From the NCBI RefSeq assembly GCF_027594425.1, contig NZ_CP115159.1:2469001-2533000 (forward strand): a stretch of DNA of 64,000 nucleotides. The letters run 5' to 3'. This document shows, in pieces, positions 17,290 through 25,149 of the stretch. The notes under the pieces were generated by a model. The model was not told the origin of the DNA. It saw nothing but the letters and a program-made list of their open reading frames with translations, and searched no databases. The DNA comes from Zunongwangia sp. HGR-M22. Its GTDB lineage: Bacteria; Bacteroidota; Bacteroidia; Flavobacteriales; Flavobacteriaceae. The translations under genes were made by a program, and so were the position numbers. The number at the start of each line of letters is the position of its first letter. Within the stretch, counting starts at the first letter, position 1.

Positions 17290-18045
17290 CTATTGATCGC
17301 TATCATTCTTCAAATAATTCCTTGCTTTATCTAAATCTTCTGGCGTATCAATACCGATTGTTTGCATTTCGGTTTCTACCATCTTTATGTTTTTACCATA
17401 TTCTAAATATCGAATACATTCAATTTTTTCAGCATTTTCTAACTGAAGCATGGGCAAATTGCGGAAGTCTAATAAAGCTTGTTTTCTAAATGCATAAATA
17501 CCAATGTGTTTATAATACATAACTTTAGCTTCGGTATTTCTTGGATAAGGAATTGGAAATCTCGAAAAATACAAAGCGTAGCCATTATTATCGGTAATTA
17601 CCTTTACATTATTAGGATTGGTAATTTCATCGCTATCTTCTAAACCAACTTTTAAAGATGCCAGGTCTATACTGGCTGCATCGTCCTCAGCAAAAACATT
17701 TAGCAATCGTATCAAACTATTTTTATCGATAAAAGGCTCATCTCCCTGAACATTAACAACAATATCTACATCTATATCGTGAACAGCTTCTGCAAGACGA
17801 TCACTGCCACAATCGTGCTCCTCCTTGCTTTTAATAACTTTACCGCCAAATGCTATAGCAGTATCGAAGATTTTATCACTATCGGTAACGATATACACCT
17901 CGTCAAAAAGTCCTGTTTTTTTTGCGGCTTCGTATGTTCTTTGGATTACCGGCTTGCCGTTTAGATCTTCCATTAATTTTCCAGGAAATCTAGAAGCATC
18001 ATAGCGCGCGGGAATCATGGCTATTATCTTAAGTTTTTCTTTCAT
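17290..18045 (-). CDS. kdsB: 3-deoxy-manno-octulosonate cytidylyltransferase (CMP-Kdo synthetase)
   Basis: The protein of about 251 residues begins [20 protein letters not shown], the nucleotide-binding loop of Kds[16 protein letters not shown] carries the magnesium ligands, and [18 protein letters not shown] and [13 protein letters not shown] complete the fold. It couples Kdo to CMP for lipid A-core assembly in the cytoplasm. I use the ATG at 18045; a TTG directly before it at 18048 is less likely. The start codon sits in a perfect 16-bp palindrome. It is a single gene between the photolyase terminator and the helicase gene. Confidence 0.93.
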   Translation of the reverse strand: MKEKLKIIAMIPARYDASRFPGKLMEDLNGKPVIQRTYEAAKKTGLFDEVYIVTDSDKIFDTAIAFGGKVIKSKEEHDCGSDRLAEAVHDIDVDIVVNVQGDEPFIDKNSLIRLLNVFAEDDAASIDLASLKVGLEDSDEITNPNNVKVITDNNGYALYFSRFPIPYPRNTEAKVMYYKHIGIYAFRKQALLDFRNLPMLQLENAEKIECIRYLEYGKNIKMVETEMQTIGIDTPEDLDKARNYLKNDSDQ

Positions 18046-18059
18046 CAAAAATTTTTGAT
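18044..18059. promoter_or_regulatory. 16-bp palindrome over the kdsB start
   Basis: ATCAAAAATTTTTGAT is a perfect palindrome that includes the first bases of the kdsB start codon. It could be an operator or a weak hairpin over the translation start; it may also be chance in AT-rich DNA. Confidence 0.35.
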
Positions 18060-18068
18060 TATTTTTTA

Positions 18069-18076
18069 CAAAATTA
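18069..18076 (-). promoter_or_regulatory. Putative -7 element for kdsB
   Basis: TAATTTTG on the minus strand matches TAnnTTTG, 24 bases before the kdsB ATG. No -33 TTG is visible. Confidence 0.4.
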
Positions 18077-18110
18077 AGGTTTTAATTATGCTGCCGCTGT
18101 TTAAGTTTCG

Positions 18111-19550
18111 TTAATCCTGCGTAACAAAAAAATCATCTTTAAAACCTATTAAATACAGTTTATCAGTTGCACGTGTAACCGCCGTATACAGCCATCGCAA
18201 ATATTCTTTCCCTACTCCGTTAGGTAAATATGGTTGTTCTATAAAGACAGTATTCCATTGCCCACCCTGACTTTTATGACAGGTTATGGCATACGAGAAT
18301 TTAACCTGTAGTGCATTAAAATATTTATTATTCTTTACCTTTAAGAATTTTTTATACTTCGCAGTTTCCTCTTCATAATCTTTCATTACCTCCTGATACA
18401 GTTGATTGGATTCTTCAAAGGTTAGTGAAGGAGTATTACTTGTTAAGGTGTCTAACATAACCACAGTTTCAAAAGGCCTCATTTTTGGATAATCAACCAT
18501 TTGTACAGAAACTTCAGCAAATCGAAACCCGTAAAGCTCTTTAATGGCAAAAATCTCTAAAACTTTTACAATATCGCCATTGGCAATAAATCCTGCTTCT
18601 GAAGTTGGCTTTACCCAAAAATAATTATTCTTAACCACCATTAAATAATCCCCCGCTGAAATTTCTTCTTCCTGAAACATAATTCGGGATCTTATTTGCT
18701 GATTGTATTGATTAGCGCGTTTATTAGATCGAACAATAATACTACAATCTTCGTTCCCCAAAGTATGATAGGCATCCTGTATAGCTTCCATAATCTCATA
18801 ACCATCAACAAGCCTAACAACATCGGCTTTAGGACCTAATTCAAATTTAAAACTATCGTAAAATTCTTCTCGAATAGCTTCCCTAATAAGTGTTGCGTTA
18901 TGCAGAATATCACTTTCTTCACTTTGCCGCACAACCTCGTCTAACTCGATATGTCCTACTTCTTTAAAAAAACCGGTGCGTAATTTATCTTGATCTAGTG
19001 CAGGACTCATATCCATTTTCACCGGTGGTAGCTGAGCCGTATCACCTATAAATATCAACTGGCAATTACGCCCACTGTACACATATTCAATAACATCATC
19101 AAGCAAAGAGCCATTATCAAAGTTTTTAGAATCACCTGGGTGATCTGCGATCATAGAAGCCTCATCTACAATAAAAATAGTATCCTTGTGCTTATTGGGC
19201 TGTAACACAAATTGTACTCCACTACCCCCTGTTTTCTTAGGAAAATAGATCTTTTTATGAATAGTAAAAGCTTCTCGCTTGGAGTAATTGGCAATTACCT
19301 TGGCTGCACGTCCCGTTGGTGCCATTAACACACCAGATTTTTTTATTTTCCATAGATTTTTAACCAAAGCACTGATAATTGTTGTCTTACCAGTACCTGC
19401 AAACCCCTTAAGTAAAAAAAGGTCTTCATTACATCCATCTACCGCAAATTTAGAGAGTTGTTGCAATGCAATATCCTGTTTTGCACGCGGTTGGAACCCC
19501 AAATCATTAATTAAAATTTTATAGAATGCTGAAACATTCGGTTTTTCCAT
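18111..19550 (-). CDS. Dda/RecD-like superfamily 1 DNA helicase
   Basis: The 479-residue ATPase has Walker A GFAGTGKTT (residues 49-57), motif Ia VLMAPTGRAAKVI, Walker B IFIVDEASMI and motif III FIGDTAQLPPV. Toward the C-terminus are the SF1B motifs FSYAITCHKSQGGQWNTVFI (motif V) and YTAVTRATDKLYLIG (motif VI). This set resembles a short RecD2/Dda helicase that moves 5' to 3' on single-stranded DNA. It lacks the long N-terminal region of true RecD2 (about 740 residues) and any nuclease domain. It probably acts in replication or repair, but its role in Flavobacteriia is not established. The ATG is at 19550, with a good promoter 20 bases upstream. Confidence 0.88.
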   Translation of the reverse strand: MEKPNVSAFYKILINDLGFQPRAKQDIALQQLSKFAVDGCNEDLFLLKGFAGTGKTTIISALVKNLWKIKKSGVLMAPTGRAAKVIANYSKREAFTIHKKIYFPKKTGGSGVQFVLQPNKHKDTIFIVDEASMIADHPGDSKNFDNGSLLDDVIEYVYSGRNCQLIFIGDTAQLPPVKMDMSPALDQDKLRTGFFKEVGHIELDEVVRQSEESDILHNATLIREAIREEFYDSFKFELGPKADVVRLVDGYEIMEAIQDAYHTLGNEDCSIIVRSNKRANQYNQQIRSRIMFQEEEISAGDYLMVVKNNYFWVKPTSEAGFIANGDIVKVLEIFAIKELYGFRFAEVSVQMVDYPKMRPFETVVMLDTLTSNTPSLTFEESNQLYQEVMKDYEEETAKYKKFLKVKNNKYFNALQVKFSYAITCHKSQGGQWNTVFIEQPYLPNGVGKEYLRWLYTAVTRATDKLYLIGFKDDFFVTQD

Positions 19551-19569
19551 AGCTGAATCTTCAAAAAAC

Positions 19570-19596
19570 CAAAGATAATCATGGATTTTTAGGCAA
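19570..19596 (-). promoter_or_regulatory. Putative promoter for the helicase gene
   Basis: The -7 element TATCTTTG (19577-19570, minus strand) matches TAnnTTTG. A TTG at 19596-19594 lies 16 bases upstream of it, a little short of the usual spacing. Confidence 0.5.
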
Positions 19597-19623
19597 GAAA
19601 CTTTTACGAATAAAAAAAAATTG

Positions 19624-19631
19624 TAGATTTG
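19624..19631 (+). promoter_or_regulatory. Putative -7 element for the DUF3822-rsmD-GH16 operon
   Basis: TAGATTTG matches TAnnTTTG, 39 bases before the ATG at 19671. It is divergent from the helicase promoter. Confidence 0.5.
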
Positions 19632-19670
19632 TCGTATAACTCTAATAACTTAAATTAATTTCTTAAAAGC

Positions 19671-20321
19671 ATGAGACTTGTAATTCAATTACTATTGTGG
19701 GCGGTTATAGCTTTTCTGGCTTGGTTAACTTTCGACGCTGTATACCGACCAATTCAATTCAATAAGGTTAAAGAACAACGTTACCCCAAAGTAATTGAAC
19801 ACCTTAAAGACATTAGATCTGCCGAACTTGCTCATAAAGAAATTGTGGGTGGTTTTGAAGATGATTTCGATAAATTAGTTCAGTTTATTGATACAGCAGA
19901 ATTTGCTATTACTCAACGTAGAGATACTACCGTATTAGATGAAGAGTATAAAAAAGCTTATGGTGTAGATGAGTATATTGAAAAAGTTCTTATTGATACA
20001 TTAGATTTCATACCTGTAAAAGACTCTTTATACAAAGGCGATCGTGATCGTTATACTAAAATGATCAATATACCAATTAAAGGTGCCGATGGTAAAATTG
20101 AACTAGAAGCAGGATCTATTTCAAAAGGAGGTAACAAAATACCGGTTTTTGAAGCAAGAGTTGCAAAAAGTGTAATTCTTTTCGATCAGGATAAACAATT
20201 AATCCTTCAGGAGAACGAAGCGCAATCTGTAGAAGAAGTAAATGGTCGTTATATCAAAGTAGGTTCTATGGAAGAAGTTAGTACTACTGGAAACTGGCCA
20301 CAAACATATGGTGACCAATAA
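19671..20321 (+). CDS. Conserved membrane-anchored protein of unknown function
   Basis: The 216-residue protein has one N-terminal membrane helix (LVIQLLLWAVIAFLAWLTF) and then a hydrophilic, mainly periplasmic body (KVIEHLKDIRSAELAHKEIV; ELEAGSISKGGNKIPVFEAR). The helix followed by a short segment and a conserved alpha-beta region recalls pilin-like proteins, but there is no prepilin cleavage motif. I do not recognise a named function. It overlaps the next gene by 14 bases and heads an operon with DUF3822 and rsmD, a layout I associate with many Flavobacteriia. Confidence 0.75.
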   Translation: MRLVIQLLLWAVIAFLAWLTFDAVYRPIQFNKVKEQRYPKVIEHLKDIRSAELAHKEIVGGFEDDFDKLVQFIDTAEFAITQRRDTTVLDEEYKKAYGVDEYIEKVLIDTLDFIPVKDSLYKGDRDRYTKMINIPIKGADGKIELEAGSISKGGNKIPVFEARVAKSVILFDQDKQLILQENEAQSVEEVNGRYIKVGSMEEVSTTGNWPQTYGDQ

Positions 20322-21120
20322 TCAAGAAAATATTTTTTTGAAACTGTCCATTCAGGTTAGCCTGAATGGACTTTCTTTTTGTATCCTAAATACAGAATCA
20401 AACACCATTGTTTATTATCACAAAAAAATCTTCGATAAAGAACTGGATCCTATAAATCTTCTGCAAAAAATCGAAGAAGAATACAACACGCAATCACAAC
20501 TAAAAACTCCCGTTAACGAGGTAAAATTGTGTTTTTGCAACACATTATTTACGCTAGTTCCCAAGAAATGGTTTCAGGAAGATGCCGCTGCTTCCTACCT
20601 AAAATTCAATACTAAAATTCTCAAAACAGACTTTGTTGCCATAGATGAAATTGACGATAATCAAATTGTAAATATTTATATCCCGTATACCAATATTCTT
20701 AATTACTTTTTTGAAAAGTATGGAGAATTCGAATATTCACATCATCTGTCTATTTTGCTGCATAAATTTCTTTCTTTTGAAGATCACAAAGGCATAAAAA
20801 TTTACGCCCATAATCGCAATAAACAGCTCGACTTATTTGCTATTGAAGATGGGAAGTTATTAGTATGTAATAGTTTTAGTTATTCTACAGGAGAAGATTA
20901 TTTATATTACCTTCTTTTTATTGCTGAGCAGTTAAACTTAGATCCTAAAAAATTCAGTTTAAATCTAAGTGGAGAAATTCACAAAGAAGACGAGATTTAC
21001 AAATTGCTTCAAGATTACATTCAGCATATAATCTTTTTATCTTCAGAAATATCATACGAAATCGAAGAAGGTTGGAATATTAATAAATCTGAAGAATACA
21101 TACTTTTAAATACACTTTAA
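20308..21120 (+). CDS. DUF3822 family protein
   Basis: The 270-residue cytoplasmic protein has LSIQVSLNGLSFCILNTESN near the N-terminus, NEVKLCFCNTLFTLVPKKWF in the middle and YLYYLLFIAEQLNLDPKKF later. This is the pattern of DUF3822, a Bacteroidota family found next to rsmD. The repeated beta-beta-alpha layout hints at an actin/Hsp70-like fold, but I cannot confirm that. No catalytic motif is evident. It overlaps the preceding gene by 14 bases, and its stop is followed directly by the rsmD ATG, so the three genes are probably translated together. Confidence 0.75.
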   Translation: MVTNNQENIFLKLSIQVSLNGLSFCILNTESNTIVYYHKKIFDKELDPINLLQKIEEEYNTQSQLKTPVNEVKLCFCNTLFTLVPKKWFQEDAAASYLKFNTKILKTDFVAIDEIDDNQIVNIYIPYTNILNYFFEKYGEFEYSHHLSILLHKFLSFEDHKGIKIYAHNRNKQLDLFAIEDGKLLVCNSFSYSTGEDYLYYLLFIAEQLNLDPKKFSLNLSGEIHKEDEIYKLLQDYIQHIIFLSSEISYEIEEGWNINKSEEYILLNTL

Positions 21121-21672
21121 ATGCGCATCATTTCAGGAAGTAATAAAGGAAAAAGAATTATAGCACCCAAAAAATTACCGGTTCGGCCAACAACAGATAT
21201 GGCTAAGGAAGGATTATTCAATATCCTTAATAACCATTATCATTTTAGTGCTTTAACTATTTTAGACCTATTTTCTGGAACAGGAAATATCTCTTACGAA
21301 TTTGCTTCTCGAGGAGCTGAAAAAATCACTTCGATAGATGGAAATTATGAATGTGTAAAATTCATTAAAAAAACAGCTAACGAGTTAGATTACTCCATTA
21401 CCGCGATAAAGAGCGATGTTTTTAAATATTTAGAAAAAGCTCCTATTAAAGCAGATGTGATATTTGCCGATCCTCCCTATAATTTTTCAACAGAAGAATT
21501 TTTAAAAATCGCTGCTCTCGTATTTGAAAATAACCTGCTTACTGAAGACGGAATGCTAATTATAGAGTCTGGAAAACACACCGATCTATCTAATGGCCCA
21601 AATTTTGTAGAAAAGAGAGGTTATGGAGGTTCTGTTTTTTCATTTTTTTATAAAACTAGTGAAGAAGATTAG
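21121..21672 (+). CDS. rsmD: RsmD family 16S rRNA (guanine-N2) methyltransferase
   Basis: The 183-residue Rossmann methyltransferase starts with RIISGSNKGKRIIAPKKLPV and then PTTDMAKEGLFNIL. LDLFSGTGNISYEFASRGA forms the SAM-binding loop, and VIFADPPYNF is the DPPY catalytic motif of N6/N2 methyltransferases. RsmD methylates G966 of 16S rRNA in E. coli, at the ribosomal P site. The gene begins immediately after the DUF3822 stop, and its 3' end overlaps the GH16 gene by 14 bases. Confidence 0.9.
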   Translation: MRIISGSNKGKRIIAPKKLPVRPTTDMAKEGLFNILNNHYHFSALTILDLFSGTGNISYEFASRGAEKITSIDGNYECVKFIKKTANELDYSITAIKSDVFKYLEKAPIKADVIFADPPYNFSTEEFLKIAALVFENNLLTEDGMLIIESGKHTDLSNGPNFVEKRGYGGSVFSFFYKTSEED

Positions 21673-22510
21673 AAATACTAAAGCTAATTTTCTATGCTAT
21701 TTTCTTACAATCATAGCTTTATTATCTATGAGTATGAGTGCCCAGGAATACGAGATGATTTGGAGCGATGAATTTGATTATCGCGGCAAACCCGATAAGG
21801 ATAAATGGACACATGAAACCGGCTTTGTTCGCAATCTTGAAGAGCAGTACTACACGAAAAGAAAAAAGAATGCAATTGTTAAGGACGATGTTCTAAAAAT
21901 CATCGCTAGAAAAGAAGAATATAGTAATAAAAAGTACGATCGAGATATTCAAAACTACCGTTATAATACAGAAAAGGCTTTTTACACATCCGCAAGTTTA
22001 TATACGCATAAAAAATTCGATCTAAATTTTGGTAAAATTGAAGTGCGTGCTAAACTTCCGCAGGGAAAAGGCGTTTGGCCGGCAATTTGGATGCTTGGAT
22101 CCAACTTTTACGATGTCGAATGGCCTTATAGTGGCGAAATCGACATTTTAGAATTTGTGGGGAAAGATCCCAATACCATACATGCAACAGTGCATTATCC
22201 ACACGGGAAAGGTTCTAAAATAAAAAGCGAAGGAGAGCAATTAACTCTAAAAACCTCCCCTACTGAAGATTTTCATCGCTATGGAATAAACTGGGATTCA
22301 GAAAAAATAGAATTTTCTTTTGACGATCATATCTATTATACTTTTAAGATTGATGAAGCGGATACCGAAAATAATCCTTTTAGAAAGCCATTTTTCTTAA
22401 TTATAAATTTGGCTTTAGGAGGAAATTGGGCAGGAAAAATCGATAATAATATTTTTCCGCAAGAATTTTTAATAGACTATGTAAGAGTATATAAAAAAGC
22501 AGGTCTGTAA
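21659..22510 (+). CDS. Secreted family 16 glycoside hydrolase (beta-glucanase-like)
   Basis: The GTG at 21659 gives a clear signal peptide (KKIRNTKANFLCYFLTIIAL then LSMSMSAQ). The GH16 jelly-roll follows: YEMIWSDEFDYRGKPDKDKW, KLPQGKGVWPAIWMLG, and the catalytic GEIDILEFVG, where the first Glu of ExDxxE is the nucleophile and the last the acid/base. The end is LIINLALGGNWAGKI and FLIDYVRVYKK. It should cleave beta-1,3 or mixed-linked glucan such as laminarin. An ATG at 21623 would overlap rsmD by 50 bases and add residues before the signal. The last codons overlap the 3' end of the RNase P RNA gene on the other strand. Confidence 0.88.
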   Translation: MKKIRNTKANFLCYFLTIIALLSMSMSAQEYEMIWSDEFDYRGKPDKDKWTHETGFVRNLEEQYYTKRKKNAIVKDDVLKIIARKEEYSNKKYDRDIQNYRYNTEKAFYTSASLYTHKKFDLNFGKIEVRAKLPQGKGVWPAIWMLGSNFYDVEWPYSGEIDILEFVGKDPNTIHATVHYPHGKGSKIKSEGEQLTLKTSPTEDFHRYGINWDSEKIEFSFDDHIYYTFKIDEADTENNPFRKPFFLIINLALGGNWAGKIDNNIFPQEFLIDYVRVYKKAGL

Positions 22511-22812
22511 GCCGGATTCTGTTCACCCTGAAATACATCAGGATGCCCTAGTCATTTATCTACGAACCTTGTTACCAAAGATCTTTAGCTGCCTACCCTC
22601 CAACGACAAACGAGCAATTTGATAGTGTTGGTTTACATGGCATTGCACCGCATAGAGTTTACCTGGTTTCACTACAGCATTACCTGTACATTCTTTCTGT
22701 TGCACTTGTCCTGGCCTCACGACCGGTGGGCGTTACCCACTATGCTGCTCTACGGTGTCCGGACTTTCCTCTAAGCCGCAAATATGAGCTTAGCGATAGG
22801 GCCGACCTGCTT
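22497..22812 (-). ncRNA. rnpB: RNase P RNA (bacterial class A-like)
   Basis: On the minus strand, AAGCAGGTC (22812-22804) at the 5' end pairs with GACCTGCTT (22505-22497) at the 3' end to form P1. Between them are the universal GAGGAAAGTCCGGAC (around 22774-22759), the conserved GGTAA and AGG stretches, and the 3' ACAGAATCCGGCTTA. Length (about 316 nt) and order match bacterial RNase P RNA, which matures the 5' ends of tRNAs. The RNA runs directly into TTTTTT after P1, probably its terminator. Its 3' end overlaps the last 14 bases of the GH16 gene. Confidence 0.95.
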
Positions 22813-22817
22813 GGCTG

Positions 22818-22825
22818 CAAATGTA
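22818..22825 (-). promoter_or_regulatory. -7 element of rnpB
   Basis: TACATTTG on the minus strand matches TAnnTTTG. It ends six bases before the P1 5' end at 22812, where the transcript should begin. A -33 TTG is not obvious. Confidence 0.6.
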
Positions 22826-22958
22826 TTTAATTTAAATTGAAAGTTTAGATAAAAGTTTACAGTTTACGGATGGGGGTAAGCAGAAAAAACAATTCTTTAT
22901 TCGCGATTTCTAACATCATAGCATTTTCGTCATTCCGCAATTGAGCTGGAATCTTATA

Positions 22959-22989
22959 ATGAGGCGCTGAATTAAGTTCAAGGTGAAGA
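22959..22989. repeat. Degenerate copy of an interspersed palindromic repeat
   Basis: Twenty-six of 31 bases match the element at 36811-36841. Three of the differences fall in the hairpin arms (two left, one right), so this copy can no longer form the full stem. It looks like a decayed intergenic repeat unit. Confidence 0.5.
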
Positions 22990-23087
22990 CAAGACCTTAT
23001 AATTCTTTGCATCCCTTTAAAAAGACTATTTAAATATATTCAAACCCACGCATTAACAGATTTTCAAATTAAAACATTCTTGGCTCA

Positions 23088-23122
23088 TGTCTCTTGTCTC
23101 TTGTCTCTTGTCTCTTGCCTCT
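23088..23122. repeat. Tandem heptamer repeat, five units
   Basis: TGTCTCT is repeated four times, then TGCCTCT. It is a short simple-sequence repeat in the rnpB-dnaX gap, about 170 bases before the dnaX start. The copy number may vary between strains. Confidence 0.75.
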
Positions 23123-23268
23123 TTAAAAAAGATATCATTTAATTTTACGCCTTCTCATTTCTATTTTTCATCTTTTATACGGTTATCTCTTTTTCAACCA
23201 ACTTTTATAAAATTGATGATTTGTTTATAAATACTACTTCAGATTTTAGAAGTTAAGCAGGTGATTTT

Positions 23269-23276
23269 TATATTTG
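23269..23276 (+). promoter_or_regulatory. Putative -7 element for dnaX
   Basis: TATATTTG matches TAnnTTTG and lies 17 bases before the dnaX ATG, implying a very short leader. No -33 TTG is visible. Confidence 0.5.
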
Positions 23277-23293
23277 CCTTTCAAACTTGTTAG

Positions 23294-25147
23294 ATGGAGC
23301 ATTTTGTAGTTTCGGCACGTAAATACAGGCCACAAACCTTTAAAGATGTAGTTGGGCAGCAGGCAATAACCAATACATTGGCTAATGCTATTGCTCACAA
23401 TCACCTAGCCCAGGCTTTATTATTTACTGGTCCGCGTGGAGTGGGAAAAACTACCTGTGCCCGAATCTTGGCAAAAATGATTAATCATGACGGCACCCAA
23501 AGTCCTGATGAAGATTTTGCTTTTAATATTTTCGAGCTGGATGCCGCCTCTAACAACTCGGTTGATGATATTAGAAACCTTATCGATCAGGTTAGGATAC
23601 CGCCTCAGGTAGGGAAATATAAAGTGTATATTATCGACGAGGTTCACATGTTATCTACTTCGGCTTTTAATGCATTTCTGAAGACCTTAGAAGAACCACC
23701 AAAACATGCGATTTTTATCCTCGCCACAACCGAGAAACACAAGATAATCCCAACAATTCTTTCGCGTTGCCAGATATTTGATTTCAAAAGAATTACGGTT
23801 ACAGACGCTAAAGAATATTTAAAATATATCGCTGAGCAGGAAGGCGTTAATGCTGAAGAAGATGCGCTACAAATTATTGCTCAAAAAGCAGATGGTGCAA
23901 TGCGTGATGCGCTTTCTATTTACGATCGTGTAGTAAGTTTTAGCGGAAAAGACCTAACAAGGCAGGCCGTTACAGAAAACCTGAATGTATTAGATTACGA
24001 TACCTACATGCAGGTAACTGATCTTCTTTTAGAAAACAACATTCCGCAATTGCTGGTATTATTTAATGATATTTTATCCAATGGATTTGATGGTCATCAT
24101 TTTATCGCCGGCTTAGCTTCCCATTTTAGGGATCTATTAGTTTGTAAAGATCAAAGAACCATTCAGCTTTTAGAAGTTGGTGAGCAGACTAAAGCAAAAT
24201 ATTTCGAACAATCTCAAAAGACCTCTCAGCAATTTTTGCTTCAGGCAATAGATTTGGCTAATGAATGTGATTTGAAATATAAAAGTAGTCGAAATCAACG
24301 ACTCTTGGTCGAATTAACATTAATGCAAATTGCCTCTGTCACCTTCGACGGAGAAAAAAAAAACAGCAATCCTAAAATAGTTCCGGCTAGCCAGTTCGAA
24401 CAACCTGCTAAATCGATCTCAAAAGAAGAAAAATCGATTATCAGAAATAACGAATATGGACAAAATAATGCTGCCCCTGAAGTCTCACAACAACCTTCTG
24501 TAGAAAATCGTACAGAAAACGATAGTTGCTTACCAGAAACAAAACCAGAAAATCAGGAATACTTCAGAAATGAAGTTCCAAAAGCTTCTGAAGAAGAACC
24601 TAAAAAGACTGAAAGCACTAAAATTGAACCTGAACAGAACGAAGCTCCAAAAACAAAGCCAGTTACTGATCCTGAAATAAAAAAAGAACGGGTTTCTGGA
24701 CTTTCTCTTGCGAGCATTCGAAAGAAAAAAGAGCTTGAAGCACAGGTAAAAGATAAAGCACCAGAGCGCGAAGCGGTAATGACCGAGAAATTTACTGAAG
24801 CTCAATTACAAGCGGCTTGGGATGATTACGTGCACCGACTAAAGAAACATGGAGAAAAAATTTTAGCATCGATTTTAGAGACAGATCTTCCTACGCTAAA
24901 AGGAAATAACGAAATTCATTTAGAACTGCCCGCCGAATCGATGAAAATGGATTTAGAAAGAGGTCAACATAAATTGATGGGCTTCTTAAAGGCGAGGTTA
25001 AAGAACACTACTATTTCTTTGGTGATAGATGTGAACGAAACCACTGCGAAAAAATTTGTATTTACGCCAATAGAAAAGTACAATAAGCTAAAAGAAAAAA
25101 ATCCGCTTTTAGATAAATTACGAACAACTTTTGATTTAGACGTATAA
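23294..25147 (+). CDS. dnaX: DNA polymerase III subunit gamma/tau
   Basis: The 617-residue clamp-loader ATPase has Walker A GPRGVGKTT (46-53), Walker B VYIIDEVHML, sensor-1 ATTEKHKIIPTILSRCQ and the domain III end RLLVELTLMQIASV near residue 350. The four-Cys zinc module usual between Walker A and ELDAAS is absent: only Cys55 is present and the region is shortened to KMINHDGTQSPDEDFAFNIF. This is common in Bacteroidota. A low-complexity Glu/Lys/Pro linker (about 370-470) leads to a C-terminal tau domain of about 130 residues that should contact helicase and polymerase. A ten-A run at codons 354-357 predicts a slippage-made gamma form. miaE follows by two bases. Confidence 0.95.
   Translation: MEHFVVSARKYRPQTFKDVVGQQAITNTLANAIAHNHLAQALLFTGPRGVGKTTCARILAKMINHDGTQSPDEDFAFNIFELDAASNNSVDDIRNLIDQVRIPPQVGKYKVYIIDEVHMLSTSAFNAFLKTLEEPPKHAIFILATTEKHKIIPTILSRCQIFDFKRITVTDAKEYLKYIAEQEGVNAEEDALQIIAQKADGAMRDALSIYDRVVSFSGKDLTRQAVTENLNVLDYDTYMQVTDLLLENNIPQLLVLFNDILSNGFDGHHFIAGLASHFRDLLVCKDQRTIQLLEVGEQTKAKYFEQSQKTSQQFLLQAIDLANECDLKYKSSRNQRLLVELTLMQIASVTFDGEKKNSNPKIVPASQFEQPAKSISKEEKSIIRNNEYGQNNAAPEVSQQPSVENRTENDSCLPETKPENQEYFRNEVPKASEEEPKKTESTKIEPEQNEAPKTKPVTDPEIKKERVSGLSLASIRKKKELEAQVKDKAPEREAVMTEKFTEAQLQAAWDDYVHRLKKHGEKILASILETDLPTLKGNNEIHLELPAESMKMDLERGQHKLMGFLKARLKNTTISLVIDVNETTAKKFVFTPIEKYNKLKEKNPLLDKLRTTFDLDV
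24354..24375 (+). other. Candidate slippage site for gamma subunit (ten-A run and stops)
   Basis: Ten consecutive A bases (24354-24363) fall at codons 354-357 of dnaX, just after domain III. A shift to the -1 frame, by ribosomal slippage or by addition of one A in the mRNA, reads AAA CAG CAA TCC and then TAA at 24373-24375, giving a product of about 360 residues. The +1 frame also stops, at TAG 24378-24380. Thermus thermophilus dnaX uses a nine-A run this way. Confidence 0.6.
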
Positions 25148-25149
25148 TT

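Larger units (their letters stand above)
22826..23268. other. Gene-free stretch between rnpB and dnaX
   Basis: I find no convincing gene here. It holds a decayed copy of a palindromic repeat (22959-22989), an ATTCC...GGAAT dyad near 22932-22951, a five-copy heptamer repeat (23088-23122) and the upstream region of dnaX. Confidence 0.6.
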
